DNA from: Bathynomus jamesi
Taxonomy: Eukaryota; Arthropoda; Malacostraca; Isopoda; Cirolanidae
Direction: 5' to 3'
Assembly (NCBI GenBank): GCA_023014485.1
Contig: JAJOZX010000925.1
Coordinates: 589,501-653,500, forward strand
DNA length: 64,000 nucleotides
Part shown: positions 44,424 through 54,737 of the stretch, piece by piece
Position numbering within the stretch: position 1 is the first letter of the stretch
How the letters are laid out: each line of letters starts with the position of its first letter
Translations under genes and position numbers: made by a program
The notes under the pieces: generated by a model
Databases searched by the model: none
What the model was told of the DNA's origin: nothing
Seen by the model: the letters and a program-made list of their open reading frames with translations, nothing else

Positions 44424-45045
44424 ATTTTCATTTAAACTAACGAATTTAAACGAAAATATCATGACTTAACTTAACCAATCATCTAGGGCATACAGTTGAC
44501 CTAACCGGTGTCACATACTGAACTGTCCGCAAAACATTAGGACCAATCAATTTGTGATGCGTAATCTTTACAGGGGCTCCGCCCCCGTACCCCCGAGACC
44601 TAAATTATACAAATGATAATGTAATAACATGTGCCAACCTTGCATGGGTAGTCCGCTAAATTTCGCCTGCCCTTAAACTGAAATGACACATTTATTTTTA
44701 GGATTTTTTTTACAGCATCTAAAGACCTAGTCTTTTCTTAAAATACAAGCACTATTGTATTTAGGGCAGGTCACGGATGTCTTAATTATTCCGTGATTGA
44801 AAAAAATGTCTAAACTCTTGTTTTCATCGAGGACAATATGGCGGATCATGTCTTCAAAATCAAGTTCACAAGATTCACACGTCATAACAGTAGAACGAAA
44901 ATCACCACACTAACAAAAAACAAAGTAGTAGGCAAAAGCAAGAAAAAGTAGCCAAAAAAAGCCAAGAAAAATCTCCAAAAAAGGTAGCCAAAATAAACAA
45001 ACCCACCAAAATTTAGGTAATTTTTTACTATCACTCCGGTCTCTT
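44424..45045. other. Stretch without a recognised gene
   Basis: It holds one copy of the foldback core (44470-44512), then unassigned AT-rich DNA with an A-rich part at 44910-45020 (AGCCAAAAAAAGCC). Confidence 0.5.
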
Positions 45046-45273
45046 CAATTCGCATAATTTATAGATCAATGGATTCGTTATTACACCAGGAATGCGATTT
45101 GGATAGTCTCAAGTGAGGGAACTGGCCCAAAACTAAGTTAGGACACGAAGTTTGTTTTGGGGTATAAGTGTGAAAAAATACCCTAAAATGTGGGTAATTC
45201 CTTCAGTAGAGACTATCTAGGGCGCATTCGCGATGTAAAAATGAATCCATTGATATATAAATTATGGAAATTG
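45046..45273. repeat. Foldback element F4 (arms about 70 bp)
   Basis: CAATTCGCATAATTTATAGA ... GGATAGTCTC on the left is inverted on the right as GAGACTATC ... TATATAAATTATGGAAATTG. The unique centre is about 85 bp. Confidence 0.8.
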
Positions 45274-45358
45274 TAGAAACAGCCAACATGAGTGACCTAA
45301 AAGGTATATATATACATTTATATATATGTAATAAAACGAACACTGTATATATTCACTG

Positions 45359-45609
45359 GGATCTTTTCCGTTTGACTGCCGCCATTGAAACATAATTAAA
45401 CTCCAGCCTTCTTTAGTTAGCTTTATAAGGCTAACTAACAAAATATCACGACCTAACCTAACCAATCGTCAAGGTCGTACAGTTGACCTAACGATTGGTT
45501 AGGTTAGGTCATGATATTTTCGTTAGTTAGCCTTATAAGGCTAAGTAAAGAAGGCTGGGGGCACTCACCTCTTATGTTTCAATGGCGGCAGTCAAACGGA
45601 AAAGATCCA
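45359..45609. repeat. Foldback element F5 (arms about 115 bp)
   Basis: GGATCTTTTCCGTTTGACTG ... CCTTATAAGG-type end on the left is mirrored on the right, ending CAGTCAAACGGAAAAGATCC. The centre contains the shared core (CTAACCAATCGTCAAGG, TACAGTTGACCTAAC). Confidence 0.9.
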
Positions 45610-45659
45610 TTCACTGTATATATTATATATACCGTAAAACTAAACACTACTAACCTAGC

Positions 45660-45914
45660 CTACCTAATCTTGGTTGTTCCCCTTCTCTGTTTCTTATCAC
45701 GCACCGACCTATGGCAACGAAATGCTTTTCTGTTTTTATCGCGCACACACTTATTACCACAAACACTATCTTCCTTGTTTTTCTTAGGGCAAATAAATTC
45801 TTTTAGCAATACACCGTGTTCTACATAAAAATTAAATGCAGCCTCTTCATCACCAAAAAATTTGCATGAAGTTAAACACACTGAATAATTACAACCATCG
45901 CAAACCGACGCCAT
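45660..45914 (-). pseudogene. Merlin-type transposase, N-terminal fragment
   Basis: A minus-strand frame of 84 codons starts MASVCDGCN. FGDEEAAFNFYVEHGVLL follows, then a CPKK...CGNKC...FRCHRS zinc-ribbon-like part. This is the ISXO2-type N-terminus. It ends without the catalytic domain. The C-terminal fragment at 46842 lies on the wrong side to belong to it, so at least two Merlin copies are involved. Confidence 0.55.
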
Positions 45915-46296
45915 CGTGACACTAAAATCTTATGAGTTCAGGTCAAACCACCCAATTTTGTTAGCGGTACCTTCCTAACCTTTGTGGGATCAGCCATTTT
46001 ATCACTCCCAAAAACATGATCCGCGATTTTATCGCTCAAAAAAAAATTTATTAACATTAATTTTATAGCTTTAATCGGCATTTGCCTTCATATTGTACTT
46101 AATAAAAGTTGTTTAAAAAAAATGTAGAGAGTCTTATGGTAAACTTTATTTTCAGTTTCCAGAGACCGAACTGATAGTAAAAAATTACCGAATATATATA
46201 TTTTCTTATTTAGTTTTGATTGGTTATTCAATATATATTGCTGTTATAGCTGGGTGTGACTGGGTCAAAAAACGAATATTAACCTAAATATTTACC

Positions 46297-46433
46297 AATT
46301 GAATGCCTGGTTAGATCAACTATACACCCTTGATTGGTTAGGTTAAATCAATATATTTTTGTTAAAACAAAAATATCATGACAACCTAACCAATCATCAA
46401 GGGTGTACAGTTGACCTAACCAGGCATTCAATT
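46297..46433. repeat. Foldback element F6 (arms about 65 bp)
   Basis: AATTGAATGCCTGGTTAG ... ATATATTTTTGTT is followed at once by AACAAAAATATCATGAC ... CTAACCAGGCATTCAATT. The right arm carries the core CAATCATCAAGGGTGTACAG. Confidence 0.9.
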
Positions 46434-46518
46434 AACCTAATTAACATAAACAAGTAATTTGAGTGTGTTGGAGTGCCATTTATTTTGGTAATTATTCGTT
46501 TTAGTGCTTTTCCTCCTT

Positions 46519-46705
46519 TCTGAACCAAAATATTTTCCTGGTGTTTTGTGGTGTGATTTGTTCAAATCTGAACTTCGTTTCTTTGGGAAATGAGCCATTT
46601 TTGAGAAATTTTAAAATTGAAAATTTCTCAAAAACGGCTCATTTCCCAAAGAAACGAAGTTCAGATTTGAGCAAAAAACACCAGAAAAATATGTTTTGGT
46701 TCTGA
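46519..46705. repeat. Foldback element F7 (arms about 90 bp)
   Basis: TGAACCAAAATATTTTCCTGG ... GAGCCATTTTTGAGAAATTT is mirrored as AAATTTCTCAAAAACGGCTC ... CCAGAAAAATATGTTTTGG. It directly joins the CCTAA satellite on the right. Confidence 0.9.
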
Positions 46706-46876
46706 CCTAACCTAACCTAACCTGAACTGACCTGACCTAACCTAACCTGAACTGACCTAACCTAACCTAACCTGAACTGACCTAACCTAACCTGAACTGA
46801 CCTAACCTAACCTGAACTGACCTAACCTAACCTGAACTGACCTAACCTAACCTGAACTGACCTAACCTAACCTGAC
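46706..46876. repeat. CCTAA-type satellite, 20-bp unit
   Basis: The array repeats CCTAACCTAACCTGAACTGA about eight times, with a few units carrying one extra CCTAA. The CCTAA pentamer is the complement of the arthropod telomere repeat TTAGG. The higher-order 20-bp unit shows that it expanded as a satellite rather than as a pure telomere. Confidence 0.9.
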
Positions 46877-47180
46877 CTGATTGGGTTTTGTTGCCAGACC
46901 GTAATATCCAGCTCTTCACGTCTTTCCAACAACACTCAATATTTTGAATGTGAACGGTGTCTTCCACAAACCGCTGTGAATGGTTGACTGTCCGGTGAAT
47001 GTAGCCTAGATTTCCAAGTTGAGAATACGCACGCCACTCGTCGGAATAGATTGTAGTCCCAGGCCTAATATGTTGCTGGATCAGGCGAACAAGAGTTGTT
47101 GCATCTCTCTGAGGAACCGCAAACAACAGTAGTTTTTTGGAACTGCGTTCCAAGGTACCAAAAACGCAGGCAATCGCAAC
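46842..47180 (-). pseudogene. Merlin-type (ISXO2-like) transposase, C-terminal fragment
   Basis: On the minus strand the reading is VFGTLERSSKKLLLFAVPQR, then RPGTTIYSDEWRAYSQLGN, GYIHRTVNHSQRFVEDTVH and IQNIECCWKDVKSWI. These are the catalytic and following motifs of ISXO2-like transposases (SDEWxAY, VNHSxxFV, IExxWxxxK). The N-terminal half is missing upstream and the frame runs out into the CCTAA satellite. Confidence 0.85.
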
Positions 47181-48304
47181 CTCCGCAAACCATAATGAAA
47201 ACCAGACTAAAGCATTCTTGAATGAGTATGTATTATGAGAGATTCAAAATGTACATCTCTGATTGGTCGGATAAGGTCACGTGAAACCAAAACGAGATGT
47301 AATTGGTTGTTTTGACCTATGTTTCCTAATTTTGCCACGAGATGTCTCCCCATAAAACTGGAGAGGGCAACGTTCGTTAAAATTTTAACAGCGTTAAGAG
47401 CTAAATACTCGGTCAATGGCCTATAATAGCTGCTTTTTACGTCTAAATTTTTTTTTTTTCATAAAAAATAATTATTACATTTCCTTGATTTTTATCAGTT
47501 TCCCTGAGGTTTCAAGGTGTCCTGAATACGAATGTATATGTTAAATTGTCATAGAATGTCTCCTTCTATCGAAAACGAACAAAGCATTAAAACGAATATT
47601 AACCTTTATTTTTGGTTGGTTGAATAATTTCAAACACCAAAATAGGATATTGGCCAAAAAAAAAAAAATTAGGACGCTAAACTGTGATTCTACCAAATTT
47701 CGTTTTGTACGTCGAGCGCGAGGCCTAATTTTAGTTAAAACTCTCGCCCAAAACAATGGGAGTGAGGAGTGTTATGGAAAATTCTTTGCGCGACGCCGTC
47801 AGAAAATTCGAGTAGATTGTGCACCCTGACTGGCTGCAAGTTTCTTATAAATGCCCTCAGCCAAATAGATTACCTAGAGTATATAACTCGTGTCGAAAAA
47901 ACTCAGGGAACTAAAGTAAATCCTAACGTACCCAAATTCATATATTTAAGTGGGATCCTACTACCAGGCAACTCGCCTAGCGGCCCTAGCCTAACTATAT
48001 TACTCCAAGGTCTATAACCTATTAGTCCTATAGTAGCCGAGGCCAACTTACACTCATATTAATTAGATTATTAGGTATACAGGCTTAGCCTACACAACGA
48101 TATTAGTTTTGTCACTTGAAAAAGTGGCCCTTTATTTTATTTTATTTTATATTAAAAAGTCTCTTGATTGATAATGGACTTCTTCCTCTTTGGTTAACAA
48201 TAGACGGAGAGAAAACTCGGAAGCTGGGGCTACAAAGCTTCTTTCACGAGAATAGAGCCACACCATCTATAGTTCAGGCAATCTAGAGCTAAAATAGCTT
48301 CAAT
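47181..48304. other. Stretch without a recognised gene
   Basis: 47588-47715 is the inverted partner of 43745-43915. A TTTTATTTTATTTTAT tract lies at 48133-48152. I see no complete gene or element. Confidence 0.5.
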
Positions 48305-48973
48305 CTGGGCAAAATTGCTTCAGAAGCTTTCTAAACTGTTTCCAGCTCAGGAACCATTGCAGAATAACATATCCAAAATCCGACAAAATTGGACCCCGGG
48401 AACACCCCCAAAAATGAAATTCAAAATGGCGGACTGGCAGTTTCCTACGAAATACAATAAATTTTTATTTCGCTTTGTAGAGAGAGTTATGACGTTTTTC
48501 TTGATCAGTAAAATGTTTTAAAAAACATTTTCGTTTCTAAATTAACCTACAGTATATGACACTAAAAATTGTATTAGGCGGCTAGTATTAAACTATGACG
48601 TCACGTAATGTAAAGCCTAAAGCTTTAAGGGCCAAATTAAATTAAATAAATAGTCGAGTTTCAAAATTATTCATGTCATTGTAAATTGAAACGATTGTAT
48701 TTATTTTATTATTAATAAAGGTTATTCAATAAAATATACTGTATGGAGTGTATGTGAGAATGGACATTGCTACATCTTTATAAACTTATATTATATACAA
48801 CTCTTTAATTCCTACTACCCACTATCAAATCTGCGTATTTGTGCTTGTCATTTTCTTTAAAACTGTTATTATGTACTCCTTTTAAATACTGCAACACAGT
48901 TTATTAATTTGTGTGTTTTCTGTTTCAGACTGACTCGGTGTACGGCTGACTCGGTGTGCGTCCGCCTTCAAGA

Positions 48974-51694
48974 ATGCAGACCCCTGAAGAATTGTGCGTG
49001 ATTTGTAAGGAGAAATTGGACAGCGGACAGGAAGTGGTTCACATCTCGCAAAAAGGAGCAGATGGTATAAATGCATCCAGCCTCAGCCGTGGAAGCGATG
49101 TTGTTGCAACAGCTGGAATAAGTGTTCACGTTGTATGTAGGAAAAGGTTTACGGATAAAAAGACCATTGAAATAAAGAAGCGACAGACCGCAGCCGAGGC
49201 AATACCAAGGAAAAGTGCTCGTTTTCATGAATACGCATTTTCCAGTGCTACTCACTGTTTGTTTTGTGATACCTTTGTGGACTTTTTTTCCAAACACAAA
49301 CCAAAATCAGAGCATGTCAAAATAAGAACTACAGAGTTCTCCGAAACCATAAAAAGGTGCTGTGAAAACCGCTGCGATGAATGGTCGTTTAATGTAAAAG
49401 GCCGTCTGGAGTATTATCTTCGTGATCTTCCTGCTGCAGATTGTGTCTACCATCACACCTGCAGCGTAAATTTTCGAAGTGGAAAAAACATTCCTCGCGC
49501 ATACTCCTCCGACGATCATGATTCGAAGAAAGGGAGACCAACTAACGAAGAGCAACACCAAGCATTCCTTCAGACCTGTGCTTACCTGGAAGAAAATGAT
49601 GATGAACAACTGTTGATTGGAGACCTAATTTCCAAAATGGAGGAATATCTTCAAGGAAGTCAGAGCTCTGTCTACGAACGCAGGCACATGAAGAGAAAGC
49701 TTTTAGAACGTTACGGAGACAAGATCATAATATCAGGTGAAAGTGGGAAGGCAGATGTAGTAACACTACGAGAGACAGCTAATGAAATTCTTATAGATTA
49801 TCACAAAAAGTCGAAAGAATGTGATATAGATATAGAGCTACAGAAGATTTACCTAGTAGAAGCTGCTGCAAAAATAATCAGAAGTGATATCAAGTCTGTC
49901 GACTCGCCTAGAAAAGATGTGTATCCATCTCCAAATGACATCACTGCAGAAAGTGCTCTTGATTACATTCCCAACAGTCTGAAATTGCTATTATCAAAAG
50001 CATTTGCGGGACAGGATGCTTCAAGAAAAATAGGTGCAATTGGGCAGAGCATTATGCAAGCAACCCGTCCTAGAGGATTACTATGTCCACTACAGATCGG
50101 TTTGTCGGTTCAGCTACACCACAACTTTAGGTCAAGGTACCTTATTGACGTTCTCCATCAGCTGGGTTACTGTTCGTCGTATGCAGAAGTAACAAGATTC
50201 GAAAGAAACGCGGCGCTGGCAAGTGGGTCTGGCTCTTTTACTGTTGATGAGAACACTGCAGTCCTTCTAGCAGCAGATAACGTCGATCATGATGTCTGCA
50301 CTTTGGATGGGAAGAATACCTTTCATGGAATGGGTATGATTGCCGCAATAACTCCGAAGATCAAGATCCACCCTTCTATTCACAGGCGTAATGTTGGTGA
50401 CAATGACATTAAGAAGATTGCAACCGTTGACATTAGGGAATATAGACACGCGAGAAGCATGTTGAGGGACATCTCATTCCGCGAACTTCCAGTACCCACT
50501 GCCACCATAAGTCGACTTAGTCTTCTCTGGCAGATATCTTCAGCAGAAAGATCAGGTCCAAGTTGGTCCGGAACAATGCAGGCAATTCACGGTGGATCAA
50601 GTGTCTCACATCCAGGTGTGGCGTCGATCACGTTCCTTCCCATCATAGATATGTCGCCAACTGACATGACCTGCATATTTTCGACATTACTATATTTGAG
50701 CAAGATAGCACGCGATCAAAAAGTCCCATGCATTATTACCTTTGATCAGCCTTTGTTCTGGAAAGCTTCCCAAATCATCAATGAACAGAGAGACCTGCAG
50801 GACATTGTTTTAATGCTGGGATCATTTCACACTCTGATGAATCTTTTGGGAGCAGTCGGTACTCTTATGAATGGTTCAGGATTGTCTGAAGTACTTCAAG
50901 AAATATACGGACCAAATGCCGTGCAACACATGATGTCTGGAAAAGCTGTTTCAAGAGCGATACGTGGTCATATGATAGTAGATGCAGCTCTTAGTACCTT
51001 ACTAGTCGCAGACGTTTTCCCTCGTAATGAAGATGGAACTCCTCATGACCTCCATAAGGAAGCTTGTGACCTGCTCGACGATGTTATGACCGCCAAACAA
51101 TCAGTTGAGGATGTGGAATCTTCGAATGCATTGTCTCAGATTGCTACCACTTTGGATGCGAAGAAAACTGACCTACAATCTACTTCGCAAACAAGTCAAC
51201 TCTGGTTGGAATATCAGCGAATGATCAACATTGCACGTTCCTTGATAACAGCAGACAGAACCGGCTCGTGGGATTTGCACTTGCAAGCTATGCTGGAGAC
51301 CATCCCCATAATTGCAGCAGCCGGACATCACAATTACCTGAAATCGATATACCTGTACCTGCAGAAAATGTTAAGTTTGCCTTCTGAAAATCCAGCCGTT
51401 AACAAAATGTTCCAGGAAGGTAAGTTTGTGGTAAGAAGAAGCGACAGATTATGGGCCGGACTCGGCACAGACCTGGTGATAGAACAAGTACTAATGCGTT
51501 CCCTGAAAAGCAGAGGCGGACTGACACGCGGAAATGGATTTACAGACATCCAAAGGACAACGTGGCTCTTTTCTATGCCTCTGTGTTCCACTTATAACTT
51601 AGCAATGCAGGAATACACCAGAGTTTTGTTGGAAAGTAGTGAACAGCACAAGGAAATGAGGGAAGTAGACAAATCAGGGACAGTAATGACATGA
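48974..51694 (+). CDS. PIN-CXC copy B protein, N-terminal reading frame (906 codons)
   Basis: ATG at 48974 follows a CTGTTTCAG acceptor-like site. The protein starts with two CxxC...HxxC modules: CVICKEKL with VHVVCRKRF, and CLFCDTFVDF with YHHTCSVNF. A basic and helical region follows. A core has LLAADNVDHDVCTLDGK (about residue 435), CIITFDQPLFWKA (about 588), LGSFHTLMNLLGAVGTLM with NGSGL (about 615-640) and GKAVSRAIRGHMIVDAAL. The Asp residues in that core may form an RNase-H-like transposase site; that is inference. Near the end KSRGGLTRGNG parallels KKGGGIVGIT of copy A. The frame stops at TGA 51692, overlapping the next ATG by four bases. Confidence 0.75.
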   Translation: MQTPEELCVICKEKLDSGQEVVHISQKGADGINASSLSRGSDVVATAGISVHVVCRKRFTDKKTIEIKKRQTAAEAIPRKSARFHEYAFSSATHCLFCDTFVDFFSKHKPKSEHVKIRTTEFSETIKRCCENRCDEWSFNVKGRLEYYLRDLPAADCVYHHTCSVNFRSGKNIPRAYSSDDHDSKKGRPTNEEQHQAFLQTCAYLEENDDEQLLIGDLISKMEEYLQGSQSSVYERRHMKRKLLERYGDKIIISGESGKADVVTLRETANEILIDYHKKSKECDIDIELQKIYLVEAAAKIIRSDIKSVDSPRKDVYPSPNDITAESALDYIPNSLKLLLSKAFAGQDASRKIGAIGQSIMQATRPRGLLCPLQIGLSVQLHHNFRSRYLIDVLHQLGYCSSYAEVTRFERNAALASGSGSFTVDENTAVLLAADNVDHDVCTLDGKNTFHGMGMIAAITPKIKIHPSIHRRNVGDNDIKKIATVDIREYRHARSMLRDISFRELPVPTATISRLSLLWQISSAERSGPSWSGTMQAIHGGSSVSHPGVASITFLPIIDMSPTDMTCIFSTLLYLSKIARDQKVPCIITFDQPLFWKASQIINEQRDLQDIVLMLGSFHTLMNLLGAVGTLMNGSGLSEVLQEIYGPNAVQHMMSGKAVSRAIRGHMIVDAALSTLLVADVFPRNEDGTPHDLHKEACDLLDDVMTAKQSVEDVESSNALSQIATTLDAKKTDLQSTSQTSQLWLEYQRMINIARSLITADRTGSWDLHLQAMLETIPIIAAAGHHNYLKSIYLYLQKMLSLPSENPAVNKMFQEGKFVVRRSDRLWAGLGTDLVIEQVLMRSLKSRGGLTRGNGFTDIQRTTWLFSMPLCSTYNLAMQEYTRVLLESSEQHKEMREVDKSGTVMT

Positions 51695-53346
51695 AGAAAG
51701 TACTTGAACGTCTGGAATCCTTATCCCCATTCCATTCTACCTCGGGTCTCTGCAACATTGTAACAGGGCTAACTGCTGATCCTGGAGTTAACGTTCATCA
51801 GTTGCATTCAATCGGTACGAACATTGTCGTAAAAATGATTGGGAAACAAGCCTTTACATATTCTGCCAAAAGATCTGACAAAGTGAAAACACTAGGATCT
51901 GCTTCTGCCGTTGTGATCACTGATGCTTCAGATATAGAAGTAGATCCTGCACTACTGTTTCAGAGAATGATGACTGTTGCCACTGACGGAGACATGAATC
52001 TTGAAGATGTCATGTGTTACGAACTGTGTGCATATCCTCCTGCATTGTTCGAATCACGAAGTATCTTGAGGAAACCCGATAAGTCTCAGCTAGCTCATGA
52101 AATAATCAAATACACTGACACTTTACGCATGGAAGAAGTTCAAGAAATTCAGTGCACAGACCAGTACGTATTGGATGGTGGATCTCTACTACATCGTGTT
52201 TCCTGGCGTCAAGATGAAACATATGACAGCATCGCCAACTCATATGCCGATTTCACTCTGAAAACATATGGAAAAGCAATCATTGTTTTTGATGGCTACA
52301 GCAGCTCTCCTACGAACAAGGACATGACCCACAGAAGACGCAGCACCAAGACAAGCAGAAATGTGAATCTCAGTCCAAGCATGAAGTTTGTTGGCCAGAA
52401 GGAACACTTCTTGGCTAATGAAAACAACAAGCAAGCATTTATTTCCCTCGTAGGTGAGATGTTGAAGAAGCACGGGTGTACTGCTCACAACGCAGATGGG
52501 GATGCTGATGTGGACATCGTTCGTGCAGCAGTTTCCTCATCAGAAAATGCAACTACAACAGTAATAGGGGAAGACACCGACTTGCTGATTCTCCTTCTGT
52601 ACCATGCCAAGGACAGTGGTTTCAAGTTGTACTATCGCAGCGATATAAGACGGGGACCATCTCCTAATCCTGTGTATGATATTCTCAGCATTCAATCATT
52701 GTTAGGCAATGACATCTGCAAGTATCTCCTGTTTGTGCATGCTTTCACGGGCTGTGATAGCACATCCAGAATTTTTTCGATCGGTAAAGCCAAAGCATTC
52801 GACACACTGATGAAGGTGGCTGAACTCCGTTCAGTTGCAAATACATTCTGTTCTGATTGTTGCCAACACTCTGACATTGAAGCCGCTGGAAGAAAGGCAA
52901 TGCTTCTGTTGTATGGCTGCAAAACACTTGAATCCACTAACGCACTACGTCATCGAATGTTAGTTGAAAAGGTAGCTACAGCTAAATCTTTTGTTACACC
53001 CGAACGTTTGCCACCTACCGATGCGTCCACAAAGTACCACAGCTTTCGCACATACTTTCAAATACTAATCTGGAAGTCTACAGAAGAGAAGATCGATGCA
53101 GAACAGTGGGGTTGGTATGTAGAGAATAATTCCTACTACCCTACAGCCTGCGACAAGCCACCAGCTCCAAATTATCTACTCAACATGATCCGCTGCTCCT
53201 GCAAGACGAAATGTGCTACTTCAAGATGTGGATGCAAGCGTAATGGAATGCCCTGTTCAGCCGCTTGTGGCGAGTGCCAAATCAGTGGTTGCGATAACAA
53301 CCCAAGTACCGGTAATCTATCCGATGATAGTGATGAAGAGGATTAA
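51691..53346 (+). CDS. PIN-CXC copy B protein, C-terminal reading frame (551 codons)
   Basis: The frame begins inside the stop of the previous one (ATGA) and continues the same protein: copy A has the equivalent region downstream in one gene. A PIN/XPG-like nuclease domain shows GDADVDIVRAAV (about residue 271), TTVIGEDTDLLILLLYHA (about 293) and FVHAFTGCDSTSRIFSIG (about 350). Acidic residues are at the positions expected for metal binding. LPPTDASTKYHSFR follows, then a CXC (tesmin/TSO1-type) domain CSCKTKCATSRCGCKRNG with CSAACGECQ (about 502-530) and an acidic tail DDSDEED. CXC domains bind DNA. The split into two frames is probably one frameshift; translational recoding or reinitiation at ATGA is possible. 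Confidence 0.75.
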   Translation: MKKVLERLESLSPFHSTSGLCNIVTGLTADPGVNVHQLHSIGTNIVVKMIGKQAFTYSAKRSDKVKTLGSASAVVITDASDIEVDPALLFQRMMTVATDGDMNLEDVMCYELCAYPPALFESRSILRKPDKSQLAHEIIKYTDTLRMEEVQEIQCTDQYVLDGGSLLHRVSWRQDETYDSIANSYADFTLKTYGKAIIVFDGYSSSPTNKDMTHRRRSTKTSRNVNLSPSMKFVGQKEHFLANENNKQAFISLVGEMLKKHGCTAHNADGDADVDIVRAAVSSSENATTTVIGEDTDLLILLLYHAKDSGFKLYYRSDIRRGPSPNPVYDILSIQSLLGNDICKYLLFVHAFTGCDSTSRIFSIGKAKAFDTLMKVAELRSVANTFCSDCCQHSDIEAAGRKAMLLLYGCKTLESTNALRHRMLVEKVATAKSFVTPERLPPTDASTKYHSFRTYFQILIWKSTEEKIDAEQWGWYVENNSYYPTACDKPPAPNYLLNMIRCSCKTKCATSRCGCKRNGMPCSAACGECQISGCDNNPSTGNLSDDSDEED

Positions 53347-53729
53347 TTTCTGTATGTTTGTGACCAGGTATCACTTCTTCTGTAATGAACATAACTTGAA
53401 ACTGGGAAAAAATAATTGTTGTATTATTGATTATAAAAATCTGTAAAAAGCTATATAACATTATATTTGCGTAATAACTGGTTGTGTTGTATATTGTTGA
53501 ATTATTTAAAACATTACAACTGAAAGAAAAAGCATCAAATGTATCTCTATAAATAAAAGCGTAAATTATATATTTTTTTTTTTTCGTAGGAAACATCCAG
53601 TCCGCCATTTTGAATTTCATTTTTGGGGGTGTTCCCGGGGTCCAATTTTGTCGGATTTTGGATATGTTATTCGGCAATGGTTCCTGAGCTGGAAACAGTT
53701 TAGAAAGCTTCTGAAGCAATTTTGCCCAG

Positions 53730-54737
53730 GTCTAACTACAAATTGCCTGGACTACTGCGCCTGTTGTGCTGTCAGTGACTCACGTCTCACAGTATCAAAT
53801 TCAGATTTGCCAGATTTGTTTTTATAAGAAATTCACAAATCGATTCACTTTGTACCACTTCTTTAGTATTTATGTGTAAGAAATTAGAAAGTAATTTAAA
53901 AGTATTTTCTTTCATGAAATTGCAATTCCAAATAAATTTTAAAAGATGAATAACATAGTGTACTTTCTTTTCTGAAATCTTATCATGGTCAAGATAGTAT
54001 ATATAGTCTAACATAAATAATATGTAAAATTCAATGCGCCAAATTTGGCCTAGAATTATGACCTGTGTGCAAGATGTCTGACAGTTTATTTTTTATTATT
54101 ATTGTTATTAGAGTGCGTTATCCCACACTCTTAATAGGTATTTTTTCAGTAATGTAGTTTTTCATGCTATTATGTAATAATTTTCAGTCATAAAAAGCTA
54201 AAATAAAATAATTTACAATTTCAATATTGTTACAAATGCATTAATATGACAACGCTTGAGAACTGACCAATCAAAGCAAGGGGGGGGTAGCCCTGTTCAA
54301 AAATCAACTTTTTCTTATTTTCATAGGTTTCTGTACTTTTTCCCATGCTTTTTGACCTGAAAAGGCCGAAAATCACAACCATTTTGACCTAGGTTGTTGG
54401 GAAGCATTGCCGCATGGAGCTTTAAGTTTTCTGCCTTGAAATCGGCCAAAAGCACCAGTTCCGGGGTCCCTTGAATCATGTTTTGCACTATAACTTTTTA
54501 TCTAAACAAGATAGAGCAACAAAATAGGCACCAAATTAAAGTGTTTTTAATCCTCTTTCTAACTTATACAATTATGATAGTCTTGGAACAAGAAATGGCA
54601 CATTGGTACATACAAAGATTTCAGAAATATCACAAAATTCGTTTTCTCACACTCAAGGCAGACAAGGCGCCTTATTCATGACACAAATTTGAGATTAACA
54701 TTTTGTCATAAGTCTAATCGATCAAGAAGTGAAAGCA
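53730..54737. other. AT-rich stretch, no supported gene
   Basis: It holds a 75-codon minus-strand frame (53787-54014) without known motifs and a small hairpin at 54110-54137 (AGAGTG / CACTCT). Unassigned DNA follows, probably including the 3' end of the transposon fragment at 54738. Confidence 0.5.

Larger units (their letters stand above)
48305..53729 (+). mobile_element. PIN-CXC transposon copy B, 5,425 bp, near-identical 148-bp TIRs
   Basis: 48305-48452 (CTGGGCAAAATTGCTTCAG to GTTTCCTACGAAA) is repeated inverted at 53581-53729 with about three differences. Everything between is a plus-strand gene plus short flanks. Copy A has termini starting ACTGGGCCAAATTTCAG, which begin in a similar way (CTGGGC-AAATT). 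No target duplication was identified. A further match outside the repeat (CAGGCAAT at 48272 and inverted at 53746) may mean that the true ends lie slightly further out. Confidence 0.8.

Noticed and set aside
45660..47180. A single Merlin element spanning both fragments
   Set aside because: Both fragments read on the minus strand but the C-terminal one lies upstream of the N-terminal one, so they cannot be one collinear gene.
53787..54014. 75-codon minus-strand open frame
   Set aside because: AT-rich low-information protein without motifs, start context or neighbours supporting it.
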